62,878 nucleotides of DNA from Paracoccaceae bacterium. Its GTDB lineage: Bacteria > Pseudomonadota > Alphaproteobacteria > Rhodobacterales > Rhodobacteraceae. Where the stretch lies: assembly GCA_029243395.1 (NCBI GenBank), contig JAQWSE010000009.1:1-62878 (forward strand). Reading direction: 5' to 3'. The notes under the pieces were generated by a model. The model ran no database searches. It was not told the origin of the DNA and saw nothing but the letters and a program-made list of their open reading frames with translations. A program made the translations under genes and the position numbers. Shown one piece after another: positions 51,936 through 61,676 of the stretch. How positions within the stretch are numbered: the stretch's first letter is position 1; every line of letters begins with the position of its first letter.

Positions 51936-53198
51936 ATGAAACTCAATAGAAGACATTTTATTTCAGCTTCGGCCGGCATTACTGCTGCAATGTCAGCACC
52001 TGTGGTTTTTGGAGCTTCCAGACCTAAGGTAGTTGTAATTGGGGGAGGAGCTGGAGGAGCGACAGCAGCAAGGTATATCGCCAAAGACTCAAAAGGTGCC
52101 ATAGATGTGACTCTGGTGGAGCCTACGAGAAGCTATTATACATGTTTTTTCTCAAATCTTTATTTGGGTGGCTTTAGAGATTTTGATTCCATAGGTCACA
52201 CCTATGGAAAATTAGCGAATGATTACGAAATTAATGTTGTTCATGACTGGGCTGTAGATGTAGATTCAAATAATAGGAACGTTTCTTTGGCAGGTGGAGG
52301 ATCTTTGAGTTATGATAAACTGATCCTATCTCCTGGGATTGATTTTGTAGATGGCTCAGTTCCTGGTTGGGATTTATCTTCACAGAATAAAATGCCGCAC
52401 TCCTATAAAGCTGGATCTCAAACTCAACTTTTGAGTGCCCAAATTGACAATATGAAATCTGGGGGCACTTATTGTATGGTAGCCCCGCCAAATCCATTCA
52501 GATGTCCTCCAGGTCCCTATGAAAGGGTATCCATGGTTGCTCACAAACTAAAGAAGAGCAATCCAAGCGCAAAAATTCTAATTCTTGATCCTAAACCAAA
52601 ATTCTCTAAGCAAGGTCTTTTCGAAGAAGGTTGGAACAAACATTATTCAGGAATGATTGAGCGCATAGGACCTGACATGGGCGGTAAGAGTGTTGAAGTT
52701 AAACCTGATAGCATGGAAGTTGTCATAGATGGAAGTTCTGAAAAAGTGGATGTTTGTAATGTCATTCCTGCCATGAAAGCTGGAAAAATTGCTGAGATTG
52801 CTGGAGTGACTGATGGCAATTGGGCTCCTGTAATTCCGCATAGTATGCAAAGCAGGAAAAATGATCATATTCATGTACTTGGTGATGCTTCGTCTCAAGG
52901 TGATATGCCAAAATCCGGTTTTTCAGCAAACTCTCAAGCTAAGGTATGCGCCATGGCCGTTAGGGCAGCTTTAACTGACTCAAAGTTGTTCCCAGCAAAG
53001 TTTTCCAATACTTGCTGGTCGTTGGTTGATACGAACGATGGTATCAAAGTAGGTGCAAGTTATGAAGCAACAGACGAAAAAATAGCTAAAGTCTCTGGTT
53101 TTGTGTCAAAAACTGGCGAAGATGCCGCGTTAAGAAAAGCTACGTATGAAGAAAGTCTAGGTTGGTATTCTGGAATTACTTCAGACATGTTTGGTTAA
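51936..53198 (+). CDS. fccB: Flavocytochrome c sulfide dehydrogenase flavoprotein
   Basis: 420 residues. A Tat signal (NRRHFISASAGI) leads into FAD-binding VVVIGGGAGGATAARYI. Redox Cys residues are in YYTCFFSNLYLGG and FRCPPGPYERVSM, and the C-terminal FCSD domain follows (GYSGI-type WYSGITSDMFG). It oxidises sulfide in the periplasm and passes electrons to FccA. AAGGAGG precedes the ATG. Confidence 0.94.
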   Translation: MKLNRRHFISASAGITAAMSAPVVFGASRPKVVVIGGGAGGATAARYIAKDSKGAIDVTLVEPTRSYYTCFFSNLYLGGFRDFDSIGHTYGKLANDYEINVVHDWAVDVDSNNRNVSLAGGGSLSYDKLILSPGIDFVDGSVPGWDLSSQNKMPHSYKAGSQTQLLSAQIDNMKSGGTYCMVAPPNPFRCPPGPYERVSMVAHKLKKSNPSAKILILDPKPKFSKQGLFEEGWNKHYSGMIERIGPDMGGKSVEVKPDSMEVVIDGSSEKVDVCNVIPAMKAGKIAEIAGVTDGNWAPVIPHSMQSRKNDHIHVLGDASSQGDMPKSGFSANSQAKVCAMAVRAALTDSKLFPAKFSNTCWSLVDTNDGIKVGASYEATDEKIAKVSGFVSKTGEDAALRKATYEESLGWYSGITSDMFG

Positions 53199-53215
53199 GC
53201 ATTTTTAATATATTT

Positions 53216-53242
53216 CCGAGGGAGAACAAAATTCTCCCTCGG
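53216..53242. terminator. Bidirectional terminator between fccB and the EamA gene
   Basis: An 11-base-pair perfect inverted repeat (CCGAGGGAGAA, loop CAAAA) sits between two convergent genes, 18 bases after the fccB stop. A strong GC-rich stem in AT-rich surroundings. Confidence 0.85.
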
Positions 53243-53255
53243 GTGAAGCACATTA

Positions 53256-54149
53256 TCAACCATGTGTTTGCTTTTCCGAATAAGCTATTTGCGTAATAGC
53301 TAAAACAATAAAGCCTCCACCAATAATTATTAGAAGATCTATTGGCTCTCCAAAGATAAGCAGTCCTATGAGGGTAGACCATATCAACTGTAAAAAGATA
53401 ACGGGTTGTGTCACCGATAAAGGAGCTAAAGCCACCGCTTTAGTGACAAAATAGTGGCCGAATGAAGCTAAAATGGCAATAGTTAACAATAAGACCAAAT
53501 CATGAATAGAAGGACTAATCCAAATCAGTAAGGCAAATGGCAGTAAAGTTAGGGTTGCAAATAAATTTAACATCAAAACGATGAGGAACGTTCCTTCTGT
53601 CTTAGTCAAATTCTTGGTGATTAAATATGAAGCTGCTAATAGTAGGGTACTAAATAATTGAGCCGACTTTCCTGCTGAGATGACTTCAAGACCTGGTCTT
53701 AAGATCAATATAGCTCCAATAATGGCAGTAAGAATAGCCAAAAACCTCTGTTTAGTCAACCTTTCCTTAAATACAATAATTGCTCCAATAGTGGTAAAAA
53801 TTGGAGTAAGATAACTAATAGCAGTTACCTGTGACAATGGTATTTGAGAAACAGAATAGAACCATAAAACCACACCAAAGCCATGAAGAGTTCCTCTTAT
53901 ACCATGTTTAATGATGGGTATCTTAAGATTTCTTAACTTGAGCTCCTGGATAGCAAATGGGAAAATAATTGCCAGGCCAAATAAGTACCTAATGAAAGCA
54001 ACTTGAACAGATGGCAGACTTTCATCTAAATAGCGGAGATTAACCATTACTGCCACCATGCAAGCACCAGTGAGAACCATAAAAAATATAGCTAGTAGAT
54101 TATTCTGCTGTGTAGCAGGCGTGCCATCACTCATTCTAGGGTTCCACAT
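53256..54149 (-). CDS. EamA/DMT-family transporter
   Basis: 297 residues with ten membrane segments in two EamA repeats. The first repeat has FIRYLFGLAIIFPFA and SYLTPIFTTIGAIIVFKE; the second has PVIFLQLIWSTLIGLLIFGE. Such proteins export amino acids or other metabolites; the substrate cannot be read from the sequence. Start could be ATG 54149 or the internal ATG at 54134. Confidence 0.88.
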   Translation of the reverse strand: MWNPRMSDGTPATQQNNLLAIFFMVLTGACMVAVMVNLRYLDESLPSVQVAFIRYLFGLAIIFPFAIQELKLRNLKIPIIKHGIRGTLHGFGVVLWFYSVSQIPLSQVTAISYLTPIFTTIGAIIVFKERLTKQRFLAILTAIIGAILILRPGLEVISAGKSAQLFSTLLLAASYLITKNLTKTEGTFLIVLMLNLFATLTLLPFALLIWISPSIHDLVLLLTIAILASFGHYFVTKAVALAPLSVTQPVIFLQLIWSTLIGLLIFGEPIDLLIIIGGGFIVLAITQIAYSEKQTHG

Positions 54150-54193
54150 ATTGCTTAGGCGAAATCTATTTTCTTAATATTACCTTGTTAGAT

Positions 54194-54970
54194 TTACTTT
54201 CCAAAAAAAACAGGTTTCTCTTTATTGAAAAATGCCTGTACAGCATTGTGGAAGTCCTCCGTTTTGGCTAACCTGCCTTGAGCTTCGGCTTCTGCATTAA
54301 AGATATCCCAATACGTATTATTTTGGCACAACCTCAGAAGTCTTTTAGCTTCAATCATAGCCAGTGGAGACCGTTTTACTAGCTCCCGAGCCCAAGCAGT
54401 GGATTCCTCCTGAAACGTCTCTTCCTGAAAAATTTTATTTACTAGTCCATATTTTTCACAATCTTCAGAATTAATATGCTCACCCTGGACTACAATCTCT
54501 AAGGCTTTCCCATAACCCAACTTTTTACACAATGACCAATTAGCTCCACCGTCAGGAATTAAACCTATATTGGAGAATACTAATGATAGGCGCGATTTCT
54601 CTGACATAACCAAAAAATCACATGCTAAGGCTAAAGCCGCCCCTATCCCTGCAGCAGATCCATGAACTGCTGCTATATATAATTTCTTTCCATCAACTAT
54701 TTGTTGGAAAATTGGTTTATACTCTTTTTCTAACTGATCAGGAATTGAACTTCCTGGGGTCTCTGCTAGATCAGCACCCGCACAGAAACCAGGGCCATCT
54801 CCTCGAATTATAGCAACCCTAATGTTCGGATCATCTTCTACCTGTTTAAGAGTTTGAGTTAATTTGATCCGGAGATTTTTTGAAAATGAATTATACTGAG
54901 CTGGCCTTCTTAACATGACCTCAGCTAATCCACTATTGACATCAAAGCTAATAATATTTTCTTGAGACAT
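54194..54970 (-). CDS. Enoyl-CoA hydratase/isomerase, PaaG-like
   Basis: 258 residues from ATG 54970, which has AGAAAGAG before it; the longer frame to 55027 adds an unlikely basic leader. Crotonase fold with both oxyanion-hole segments (GPGFCAGADLAE and AVHGSAAGIGAALALACDF). The Asp in LIPDGGANW is the place of PaaG-type isomerases. Likely acts on an acyl-CoA in fatty-acid or aromatic breakdown. Confidence 0.88.
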   Translation of the reverse strand: MSQENIISFDVNSGLAEVMLRRPAQYNSFSKNLRIKLTQTLKQVEDDPNIRVAIIRGDGPGFCAGADLAETPGSSIPDQLEKEYKPIFQQIVDGKKLYIAAVHGSAAGIGAALALACDFLVMSEKSRLSLVFSNIGLIPDGGANWSLCKKLGYGKALEIVVQGEHINSEDCEKYGLVNKIFQEETFQEESTAWARELVKRSPLAMIEAKRLLRLCQNNTYWDIFNAEAEAQGRLAKTEDFHNAVQAFFNKEKPVFFGK

Positions 54971-55092
54971 TGAACTCTTTCTTACTGAATTAATAACATA
55001 TTTGTTAAATCGAATATAATAATTCAATTAGTATGGTTATTGTGTTACCAACGATACGATATATTATGCACAACATAACTTAATGTTTCGTA

Positions 55093-55431
55093 ATGGAAAA
55101 CAGTAAATATATTGATTTAAAAGAAATGATTTTGAAGGAGCTTAGCGTCTTAGAGGATAGTTTAGACGGTAGCAAAGATACTTCAAAGATAGTGGAGCTA
55201 GATCAACAATTAATTGGTCGGTTGAGCAGAATGGATAGCATACGAGATAAAGAAATGACCAAAGCCAATATTGGTCGTCGCATCCAGAAGAAATCACAAT
55301 TAATTGAAGCCCTCGCAAGGCTTAAAGAAGCAGACTTTGGATTTTGCATTGATTGTGGTGAGGAAATAGATATAAGACGGATAAGAATAAATCCGATAGT
55401 ACGAAAATGCTTTTCCTGCATGCAAGATTAG
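55093..55431 (+). CDS. DksA/TraR-type zinc-finger protein
   Basis: 112 residues. The C-terminal C4 zinc finger is CIDCGEEI with KCFSCMQD. A shorter coiled-coil N-terminus than DksA (151 residues) places it with the alphaproteobacterial short DksA-like group, which modulate RNA polymerase. ATG 55093 follows an AT-rich region without a strong ribosome site. Confidence 0.85.
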   Translation: MENSKYIDLKEMILKELSVLEDSLDGSKDTSKIVELDQQLIGRLSRMDSIRDKEMTKANIGRRIQKKSQLIEALARLKEADFGFCIDCGEEIDIRRIRINPIVRKCFSCMQD

Positions 55432-55476
55432 AACCCGCTTTTCGTAAATATCCCACCTAAGAACTGTAATCTGGGC

Positions 55477-56700
55477 ATGAGCCATAACAACTTTTATTTT
55501 CAGAATTCCAGATGGCTGGCTATAACTACACTGTTATATTTCTCTTCCTCCTTTGGACAAACCTTCTTTATCGCCATTTTTGCTGGAGCTATAAGGGAAG
55601 AGTTCGGTATAAGCCATACCATTTGGGGTACTATTTACGCTGTAGGCACTCTATCTTCTGCGGTTTTGATGTTCAAGTTTGGAGGTTTTGCAGACAAGAG
55701 GGAACCTCGCAGGCTCGGTAGTATTATAATTATTTCTTTAGCCCTTTCTTGCTTTGGAATGATGCTAGTTCAGCATGCTTGGGCTCTCCCAATACTTATC
55801 TTTGGCTTGAGGTTCTTTGGCCAAGGGTTTGCCAGCCATTTATCGATGGTGTTATGTGGACGATGGTTTCATAAAAATCGAGGCCGGACAGTTGCCGTGA
55901 CAAGCCTAGGCTTTGCTTTTGGGGAAGCCTTACTACCACTAATTTTTGTTTCAATCATGGGATGGATAGGTTGGAGATTCTCTTGGGGAATAGCTGCTCT
56001 AATATTACTCTTAGTAGCTTTATTCTTCAAGATATTGCTAAATAACGAAAGAACTCCAAAAAGTGTAGTAGATAATGTTAGCTTAAATAATATCCGTGGA
56101 CTTTATGGCAAACATTGGACCAAGAGTGAAGTTTTGAAGAGTTGGGTTTCATGGCCAATGTTAATAGCAATAATGGCACAATCTATGTTTGGAACAATTT
56201 TCTTTTTCCAGCAAGTGACTTTAGGAATTGAAAAGGGTTGGGAAATTAACCAATTTGCGATTCTAGTTCCTGTGTATACTGTAGTAAGTATTCTCTCCAC
56301 TTTCATCGCTGGATCTCTCATCGATAAATTTGGTGTAAGACGGTTGATCCCTTTCTATTTAATCCCTGGTATGCTTGGGTTTTTAATTGGTAGTTTCTTA
56401 AACGATCCCATAGCCAGTAGTTTAACATTTGCCCTTTTAGGTATGACAACAGGTCTGAGTAATTCTTTTAGTGGGACCTTTTGGCCTGAGTTTTTTGGAA
56501 CAAAACACCTAGGAGATGTAAGAGCAATTGCCACTTCATCAATGGTTATAGCGTCAGCTCTTGGACCACTCTTTAGTGGATTTTTTCTAGATTTAAATAT
56601 TTCGCTTTCAGTTCAATTTCAACTTATGGCCTTGATAATGAGCATTTGCACTATAGGCCTCGCTATTATTAGCCTAAAGACAAAATCAGACATGAGCTAG
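55477..56700 (+). CDS. Major facilitator superfamily transporter
   Basis: 407 residues, twelve membrane segments. The cytoplasmic MFS loop 2-3 motif GGFADKREPRRLG is present, and GSLIDKFGVRRLI repeats it in the second half. Substrate unknown. It converges on scoB with a 3-base gap. Confidence 0.87.
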   Translation: MSHNNFYFQNSRWLAITTLLYFSSSFGQTFFIAIFAGAIREEFGISHTIWGTIYAVGTLSSAVLMFKFGGFADKREPRRLGSIIIISLALSCFGMMLVQHAWALPILIFGLRFFGQGFASHLSMVLCGRWFHKNRGRTVAVTSLGFAFGEALLPLIFVSIMGWIGWRFSWGIAALILLLVALFFKILLNNERTPKSVVDNVSLNNIRGLYGKHWTKSEVLKSWVSWPMLIAIMAQSMFGTIFFFQQVTLGIEKGWEINQFAILVPVYTVVSILSTFIAGSLIDKFGVRRLIPFYLIPGMLGFLIGSFLNDPIASSLTFALLGMTTGLSNSFSGTFWPEFFGTKHLGDVRAIATSSMVIASALGPLFSGFFLDLNISLSVQFQLMALIMSICTIGLAIISLKTKSDMS

Positions 56701-56703
56701 GAT

Positions 56704-57330
56704 TCAAATAACTAGATTTCCTTCTGTGACAGCTTTGATTTGTTCAAGGTTTGCTCCATCAGCTATTTCTATTATCTTTATGCCCTCACTAACAATATCA
56801 AACATACCATAATTTGTAATAAGGGAATCTACAACACCCTTACCTGTCAACGGCAATGTACATTCCTTGAGCAACTTACTTTCTCCTTTTTTATTAGTGT
56901 GATCCATAATAACAATTACACGCCTTACTCCAGAAACTAAATCCATAGCGCCACCCATGCCCTTAACAAGCTTCCCAGGAATCATCCAGTTGGCTAAATC
57001 ACCTGAGTCAGAAACTTCCATAGCGCCGAGTATAGCCATATCAATATGCCCTCCACGGATCATAGCAAAACTGTCAGCACTCGAAAAATAACTTGTTTTA
57101 TCAAGCTCGGTAATAGTTTGCTTACCAGCATTTATGAGATCTGGATCAACCTCATTTTCCTTTGGAAATGGTCCCATTCCGAGCATTCCATTCTCTGACT
57201 GCAGAGTGACATTCAAATTTTTTGGGATAAAATTTGAAACTAGGGTGGGTATGCCTATTCCCAAATTTACATACATACCATCCTTGATTTCCTTAGCTGC
57301 CCTGGCTGCCATCTCATTCCTATCCCACAT
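56704..57330 (-). CDS. scoB: 3-oxoacid CoA-transferase subunit B
   Basis: 208 residues. The catalytic Glu lies in SENGMLGMGP; YVNLGIGIPTLV and GGHIDMAILGAMEV are standard. With ScoA it moves CoA from succinyl-CoA to acetoacetate or a related 3-oxoacid. It follows scoA by 10 bases. Confidence 0.93.
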   Translation of the reverse strand: MWDRNEMAARAAKEIKDGMYVNLGIGIPTLVSNFIPKNLNVTLQSENGMLGMGPFPKENEVDPDLINAGKQTITELDKTSYFSSADSFAMIRGGHIDMAILGAMEVSDSGDLANWMIPGKLVKGMGGAMDLVSGVRRVIVIMDHTNKKGESKLLKECTLPLTGKGVVDSLITNYGMFDIVSEGIKIIEIADGANLEQIKAVTEGNLVI

Positions 57331-57340
57331 CTGTCACTCC

Positions 57341-58033
57341 TTATTCGGTCAAAGTCCTATTTTCTATGCGCTTTTCATGCTCACCTAGTATGAGCCTATT
57401 TACAAAAATTCCAGGAGTATGAATATGATCTGGATCTAAACTCCCTACTGGCACAATTTCCTCCACCTCAGCTATACATGTTTTACCACAAGTTGCTGCA
57501 TTAGGGTTAAAATTGCGCGCTGTTTTCCGGTAAACTAGATTACCTTCTGGATCACCTTTCCATGCCTTAACTATGGCTAAATCTGCCACAAAAGATTCTT
57601 CCAATATATATGTCTTTCCCTTAAAGTCTTTATGCTCTTTTCCTTCAGCAATGACAGTTCCTACACCGGTTTTGGTATAAAAACCCGGAATTCCTGCACC
57701 GCCAGCTCTCATCCTCTCAGCTAGAGTACCCTGTGGGTTGAATTCCAACTCTAATTCCCCACTAAGGTATTGTCGCATGAATTCTGCATTTTCTCCCACA
57801 TATGAGGCTATCATTTTTTTGACTTGCTTCGTTTGAAGTAAAATACCAATGCCAAAGTTATCTACTCCGGCATTATTAGAAGCTATTACCAAATCCTTTA
57901 CTTTTAATGCTCTGATTGCTTCTATTAATTCTTCAGGAATCCCACAAAGCCCAAAACCGCCAGCGGCTATCTTCATTCCGTCAAATACCAGACCATCTAG
58001 AGCTTCCCGAGCAGACGGAAAAACTTTACTCAT
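57341..58033 (-). CDS. scoA: 3-oxoacid CoA-transferase subunit A
   Basis: 230 residues from ATG 58033, preceded by GGAGGAAAAG; the frame start at 58045 lies before this ribosome site and is unlikely. CoA-transferase motif GGFGLCGIPEELIEAI, with NNAGVDNFGIGILL and LAERMRAGGAGIPGFYT. Operon scoA-scoB. Confidence 0.94.
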   Translation of the reverse strand: MSKVFPSAREALDGLVFDGMKIAAGGFGLCGIPEELIEAIRALKVKDLVIASNNAGVDNFGIGILLQTKQVKKMIASYVGENAEFMRQYLSGELELEFNPQGTLAERMRAGGAGIPGFYTKTGVGTVIAEGKEHKDFKGKTYILEESFVADLAIVKAWKGDPEGNLVYRKTARNFNPNAATCGKTCIAEVEEIVPVGSLDPDHIHTPGIFVNRLILGEHEKRIENRTLTE

Positions 58034-58071
58034 CTTTTCCTCCAAACATTAAAAATTATATAAAACTGTCC

Positions 58072-59520
58072 TTAATCTCTCCACAAAATGGGTAGGAATA
58101 GCGCCATGACCACTAACAGCTCAAGTCTTCCTAAAATCATAGCAATAATCAAGACCCCTTTTTCTGGATCGTCTAACGTACTATAGCTTCCTGTTGGTCC
58201 AATAATATCTCCTATACCTGGACCGACATTTGCCAGAGCACTAGCAGCACCAGAAAGGGCTGTAATAAAATCTAATCCCATAGCCCCTAAAATGATCGTA
58301 AATAAAGCCAAGAAACTTAAGAAAGTTGTTATCATAATTATTGCAGATCGAAATACAGCTTGATCAACTACTTGCCGACCATACCTCATTAGAAAAACTC
58401 CACGTGAATATATCAACTCATTCAGGGACGATCTGATCAATTGTGCTAAGATTACAAATCGATATATTTTGATGCCCCCAGAAGTTGATCCCGCACAGCC
58501 CCCGACAAAGATTAAAAAGAAAAATAACACAGGTCCTACCCCAGAATACGACATAAAATCTCCTGAAGCATAACCTGTAGTTGTGATTATAGCGACAACA
58601 TTAAAAATATATTGAGAAATCTTGAATGTACTTAACTCTGTCATTTCTAAATCAAGCATTATCACTATGAGACTAGATACTACAATAAGGATAAGAAAAA
58701 AATAGATTTGAGGATCCGGTTTTGGGAGATTTCTAGTAAAGAACAAGGCGATAAAAAAGCTGAAAGGCAAGCCTCCAAAAAACATAAATATTATAGCAAC
58801 CCATAGAACTGCGGGATCCTGATAATAACCTATGGACTCATCATGTGTTGAGAACCCCCCTGTTGCGACCGTCGTCATTGCATGAGCTATAGAGTCAAAA
58901 GGAGCGACACCGGTGGCTACATATGCCAAGGTGCAAGCGCCAGATAACCCAAGATATATCAAAATAATTGATTTCGATATTTCTATTAATCTCGGCAGTG
59001 GTTTCTCAGCTCGATCTGAGTTTTCCATTCTAAACAGCTGCATACCTCCTACTCTCAAGAAAGGTAAAAGAATTAAGCCTAGAGATAAAATTCCTAATCC
59101 TCCAATCCATTGCATGATAGCTCTCCACAGCAAAATGGGTCTTGGTTGCTCTACCAAATTAGTCAAAACAGTAGCCCCTGTAGTGGTCAAACCTGAGGTA
59201 GCCTCAAATATAGCATCCATAGTAGTTAATTCTGGGAGAGCTAAAATAAATGGTAATGCACATATTAGTGGGATGATCCACCATAGAAAATTCACAACCA
59301 AAATCCCGAAGCGGGCAGAAATCCTAGGTGTTTCTCCTCTCGTTGCTAGCAAGATTAGGATACATCCAAATCCCGCTGTTAATCCTGACCATAAGAATGG
59401 CTCACCACCGTACCAACCAATTGCCACAGAAGCTAACCATGGTATGAACATTAAAAAAGAAAAAATTAACCCAACAAGCGCCACTATTTGACTGGCTGCT
59501 CTTAATTCCTTGGAAAGCAT
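58072..59520 (-). CDS. trkH: Potassium uptake protein TrkH
   Basis: 482 residues, about ten membrane segments in four pore repeats. The filters contain TSGLTTTGATVL, TTVATGGFSTHD, TTTGYASGDF and the ANVGPG site. It needs TrkA, which is not in the window, for gating. Confidence 0.93.
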   Translation of the reverse strand: MLSKELRAASQIVALVGLIFSFLMFIPWLASVAIGWYGGEPFLWSGLTAGFGCILILLATRGETPRISARFGILVVNFLWWIIPLICALPFILALPELTTMDAIFEATSGLTTTGATVLTNLVEQPRPILLWRAIMQWIGGLGILSLGLILLPFLRVGGMQLFRMENSDRAEKPLPRLIEISKSIILIYLGLSGACTLAYVATGVAPFDSIAHAMTTVATGGFSTHDESIGYYQDPAVLWVAIIFMFFGGLPFSFFIALFFTRNLPKPDPQIYFFLILIVVSSLIVIMLDLEMTELSTFKISQYIFNVVAIITTTGYASGDFMSYSGVGPVLFFFLIFVGGCAGSTSGGIKIYRFVILAQLIRSSLNELIYSRGVFLMRYGRQVVDQAVFRSAIIMITTFLSFLALFTIILGAMGLDFITALSGAASALANVGPGIGDIIGPTGSYSTLDDPEKGVLIIAMILGRLELLVVMALFLPILWRD

Positions 59521-59578
59521 TAAATCCCCTAGATTACTGTTATATTTCTTATAGGCATAAAATCCCTTAGTGAGTTTA

Positions 59579-60772
59579 TCATATAGCGGTTTGAGTTACT
59601 AATTTTTCCTTTATAGGCAAATGAATTATTGCTGCAAAAAGAGCTAAAGCTATATCAATGAGCCATACGATAGTGTATTCACCCGTAATATCGAAAAAAT
59701 AACCTCCTAAGTAAGCTCCTAAGAATCCTCCTACTTGATGAGAAAATAAGGCAATACCAAAAAGGGTTGCCATGCAGTTTGCTCCAAACATCTTAGCAAC
59801 CAAAGCAGCAGTTGGCGGAACAGTAGACAAATAAGTGGCGCCTAATGCAGCAGAAAAAACAAGGAAAGTAACTTCACTTTTGGGCGACACCAGAAACACG
59901 ACAACAATTATGGCTCTAGACAAATAAACCAATGATAAAAAAAGTTTCTTGCTCCATCTGCTAATCCACCATCCTGCAACTAAACTTCCGATAACGTTGA
60001 ACAAGCCGATCAAAGCCAGAGACCACCCTGATAATGTGGGAGGCAACCCACAGTAGGCTATCACACCAGGCATATGTACAGCGATGAAAGCCACATGAAA
60101 CCCACAAGTGAAAAATCCTAATGCCAAAAAATTATAGCTGGGGGTAGCGAATGCAATCTTAACCATACGGCTAATGTTTACGGTTCCATTTTTACCACTG
60201 GATTCCACTCTTGAACCACTATCTTTTAACATATAGGCGAATGGTAATGTACAAATTAACAGAACAGTTAATGAATTAAGAGCAATAGTCCAACCATAAT
60301 TTACAATCAAAATAACCCCTATTGGAGCTAAGAAGGTTTGACCTAGAGATCCACCAGCGTTAAGTATCCCAAACGCCATTCCAGACTTTTCCGGAGGAAC
60401 TTTTTTGTTCACCGCCGACATAGCGACAGCCAGACCAGCTATTCCAGATCCACCAGCAGAAAGTAATCCAACTGCCAATATAATTTCAATTGGACTCTCG
60501 CAATAAGGAATGACAGAACATCCAAAGGCAGAAAGTAAAATTCCCAAAATCAAAGCTTTCTCATTTCCAAATTTATCTGCAATTATTCCACCAATATAAT
60601 TTGCAAATCCCCACATTACCTGTCCAATTGCGAAAGCAAAGCTCAAGGTCAAATAGTCTAAAGAAGTACTAGTAATAATGTCATCAATTGTTAGAGGAAG
60701 GATTTGACGGCCGCCAAAGCTTACAGCAACTATCACACTGGCACTAATAATTGGAAACAAATATATATACAT
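59579..60772 (-). CDS. Major facilitator superfamily transporter
   Basis: 397 residues, twelve membrane segments; the loop motif is GGIIADKFGNEKAL, and ISRWSKKLFLS replaces the second-half copy. It resembles oxalate/formate or monocarboxylate-type MFS proteins; substrate not assignable. It is the last gene before the tRNA fragment at 60803. Confidence 0.85.
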   Translation of the reverse strand: MYIYLFPIISASVIVAVSFGGRQILPLTIDDIITSTSLDYLTLSFAFAIGQVMWGFANYIGGIIADKFGNEKALILGILLSAFGCSVIPYCESPIEIILAVGLLSAGGSGIAGLAVAMSAVNKKVPPEKSGMAFGILNAGGSLGQTFLAPIGVILIVNYGWTIALNSLTVLLICTLPFAYMLKDSGSRVESSGKNGTVNISRMVKIAFATPSYNFLALGFFTCGFHVAFIAVHMPGVIAYCGLPPTLSGWSLALIGLFNVIGSLVAGWWISRWSKKLFLSLVYLSRAIIVVVFLVSPKSEVTFLVFSAALGATYLSTVPPTAALVAKMFGANCMATLFGIALFSHQVGGFLGAYLGGYFFDITGEYTIVWLIDIALALFAAIIHLPIKEKLVTQTAI

Positions 60773-60802
60773 AGGTTAAACCTAATAACCAAAAGGGGTT
60801 CA

Positions 60803-60825
60803 TGGCGGAGAGACAGGGATTCGAA
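60803..60825 (-). other. 3' fragment of a tRNA-Ser gene, possible integration (att) site
   Basis: On the minus strand this 23-base piece reads as T-loop, 3' T-stem, acceptor stem and CCA of a tRNA-Ser (TTCGAATCCCTG...CCGCCA). The 5' T-stem half does not pair and the rest of the tRNA is absent. Integrases often target this part of a tRNA, leaving such a copy at one island edge. The following 225 bases hold no gene. Confidence 0.65.
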
Positions 60826-61050
60826 GACGATGCTAACTTATTGATTTATAGTTCTTATTTTTAAGACTTTCGTCTTTTCCCTCACTTTTTCCCCTTTTTT
60901 TCTCATGCTATTACGATGAAAACTAACTAAGCGCCTTACATACATCAAGAAAGACGTCAGGGAAAGTAAAAGTAGTTTATTGTGAGAATTAATTTCTTTC
61001 ATCTTAATTGTTAAGTTTTATCATGGGGTTTTCATAGGGTTTTATTAAAT

Positions 61051-61644
61051 TTATATTGTAGTTGTATCGACTTCAGTCATGCTACCAAATGCAAAATTCT
61101 CTACAATAGCTAAATACTCTGAGCCTTTTGATATGATGGTATTATTTGCATTGTCAGCTGTACCTTGTGCGATCGTTAAATCACTGTATTGAAGTCCATC
61201 AGCAAGACCAAATGAATCCAAGCCATCCGTAAAATCTTTGATAATATCTGCACCTGATAATGATGACCCACCATCACCTGCTCTTAAAATAATTACATCG
61301 TTACCTGATCCAGTAGTAATAATGTCAGCCCCTGTCCCACCATCAAGCTGGTCATCTCCTCCATTGCCTTCAAGCGTGTCATTCCCTCCTAAGCCTTTTA
61401 CAATGTCATCGCCTTCACCATAATTATGCTCTCGGTTATCTCCTGTAATCACATTGGCACTACTATTCCCCGTAAGATTATCACTATAATTACTACCAAT
61501 AATGTTCTCAAAATTACTACTATGTGTATCAAGGTTAAATGTAACACCGGTATCCTTCACCGCTTCCCACGACTGGCGAAAGGAAACCGTGTCATTACCA
61601 TCTCCACCATTCAATGTATCAATGGCAAAGTTAGGATTGAGCAA
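61051..61644 (-). pseudogene. C-terminal part of an RTX (calcium-binding repeat) protein, 5' truncated
   Basis: 197 residues of glycine-rich nonapeptide repeats (DTLNGGDGNDTVSF, GLGGNDTLEGNGGDDQLDGG) and the usual RTX end with FTDGLDSFGLADGLQYSDL. The frame is closed by TAA at 61651-61653 and has only a TTG for a start. The N-terminal enzymatic or adhesive part is absent, and the DNA immediately upstream is of different composition. It would have been secreted by a type I system. Confidence 0.75.
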
Positions 61645-61676
61645 GATAGTTTAATCTGACAGTGCATTTCCGGCGT
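61645..61676. other. Composition boundary: AT-rich DNA to GC-rich DNA
   Basis: Hand count: bases 61501-61560 are 33% GC, and bases 62161-62220 are 60% GC. The change falls between the truncated RTX frame and the ABC ATPase stop. No repeat marks the junction. Confidence 0.75.

Noticed and set aside
60803-60893. Complete tRNA-Ser gene on the minus strand
   Set aside because: Only the last 23 bases fit; the 5' T-stem does not pair and no anticodon arm can be folded.
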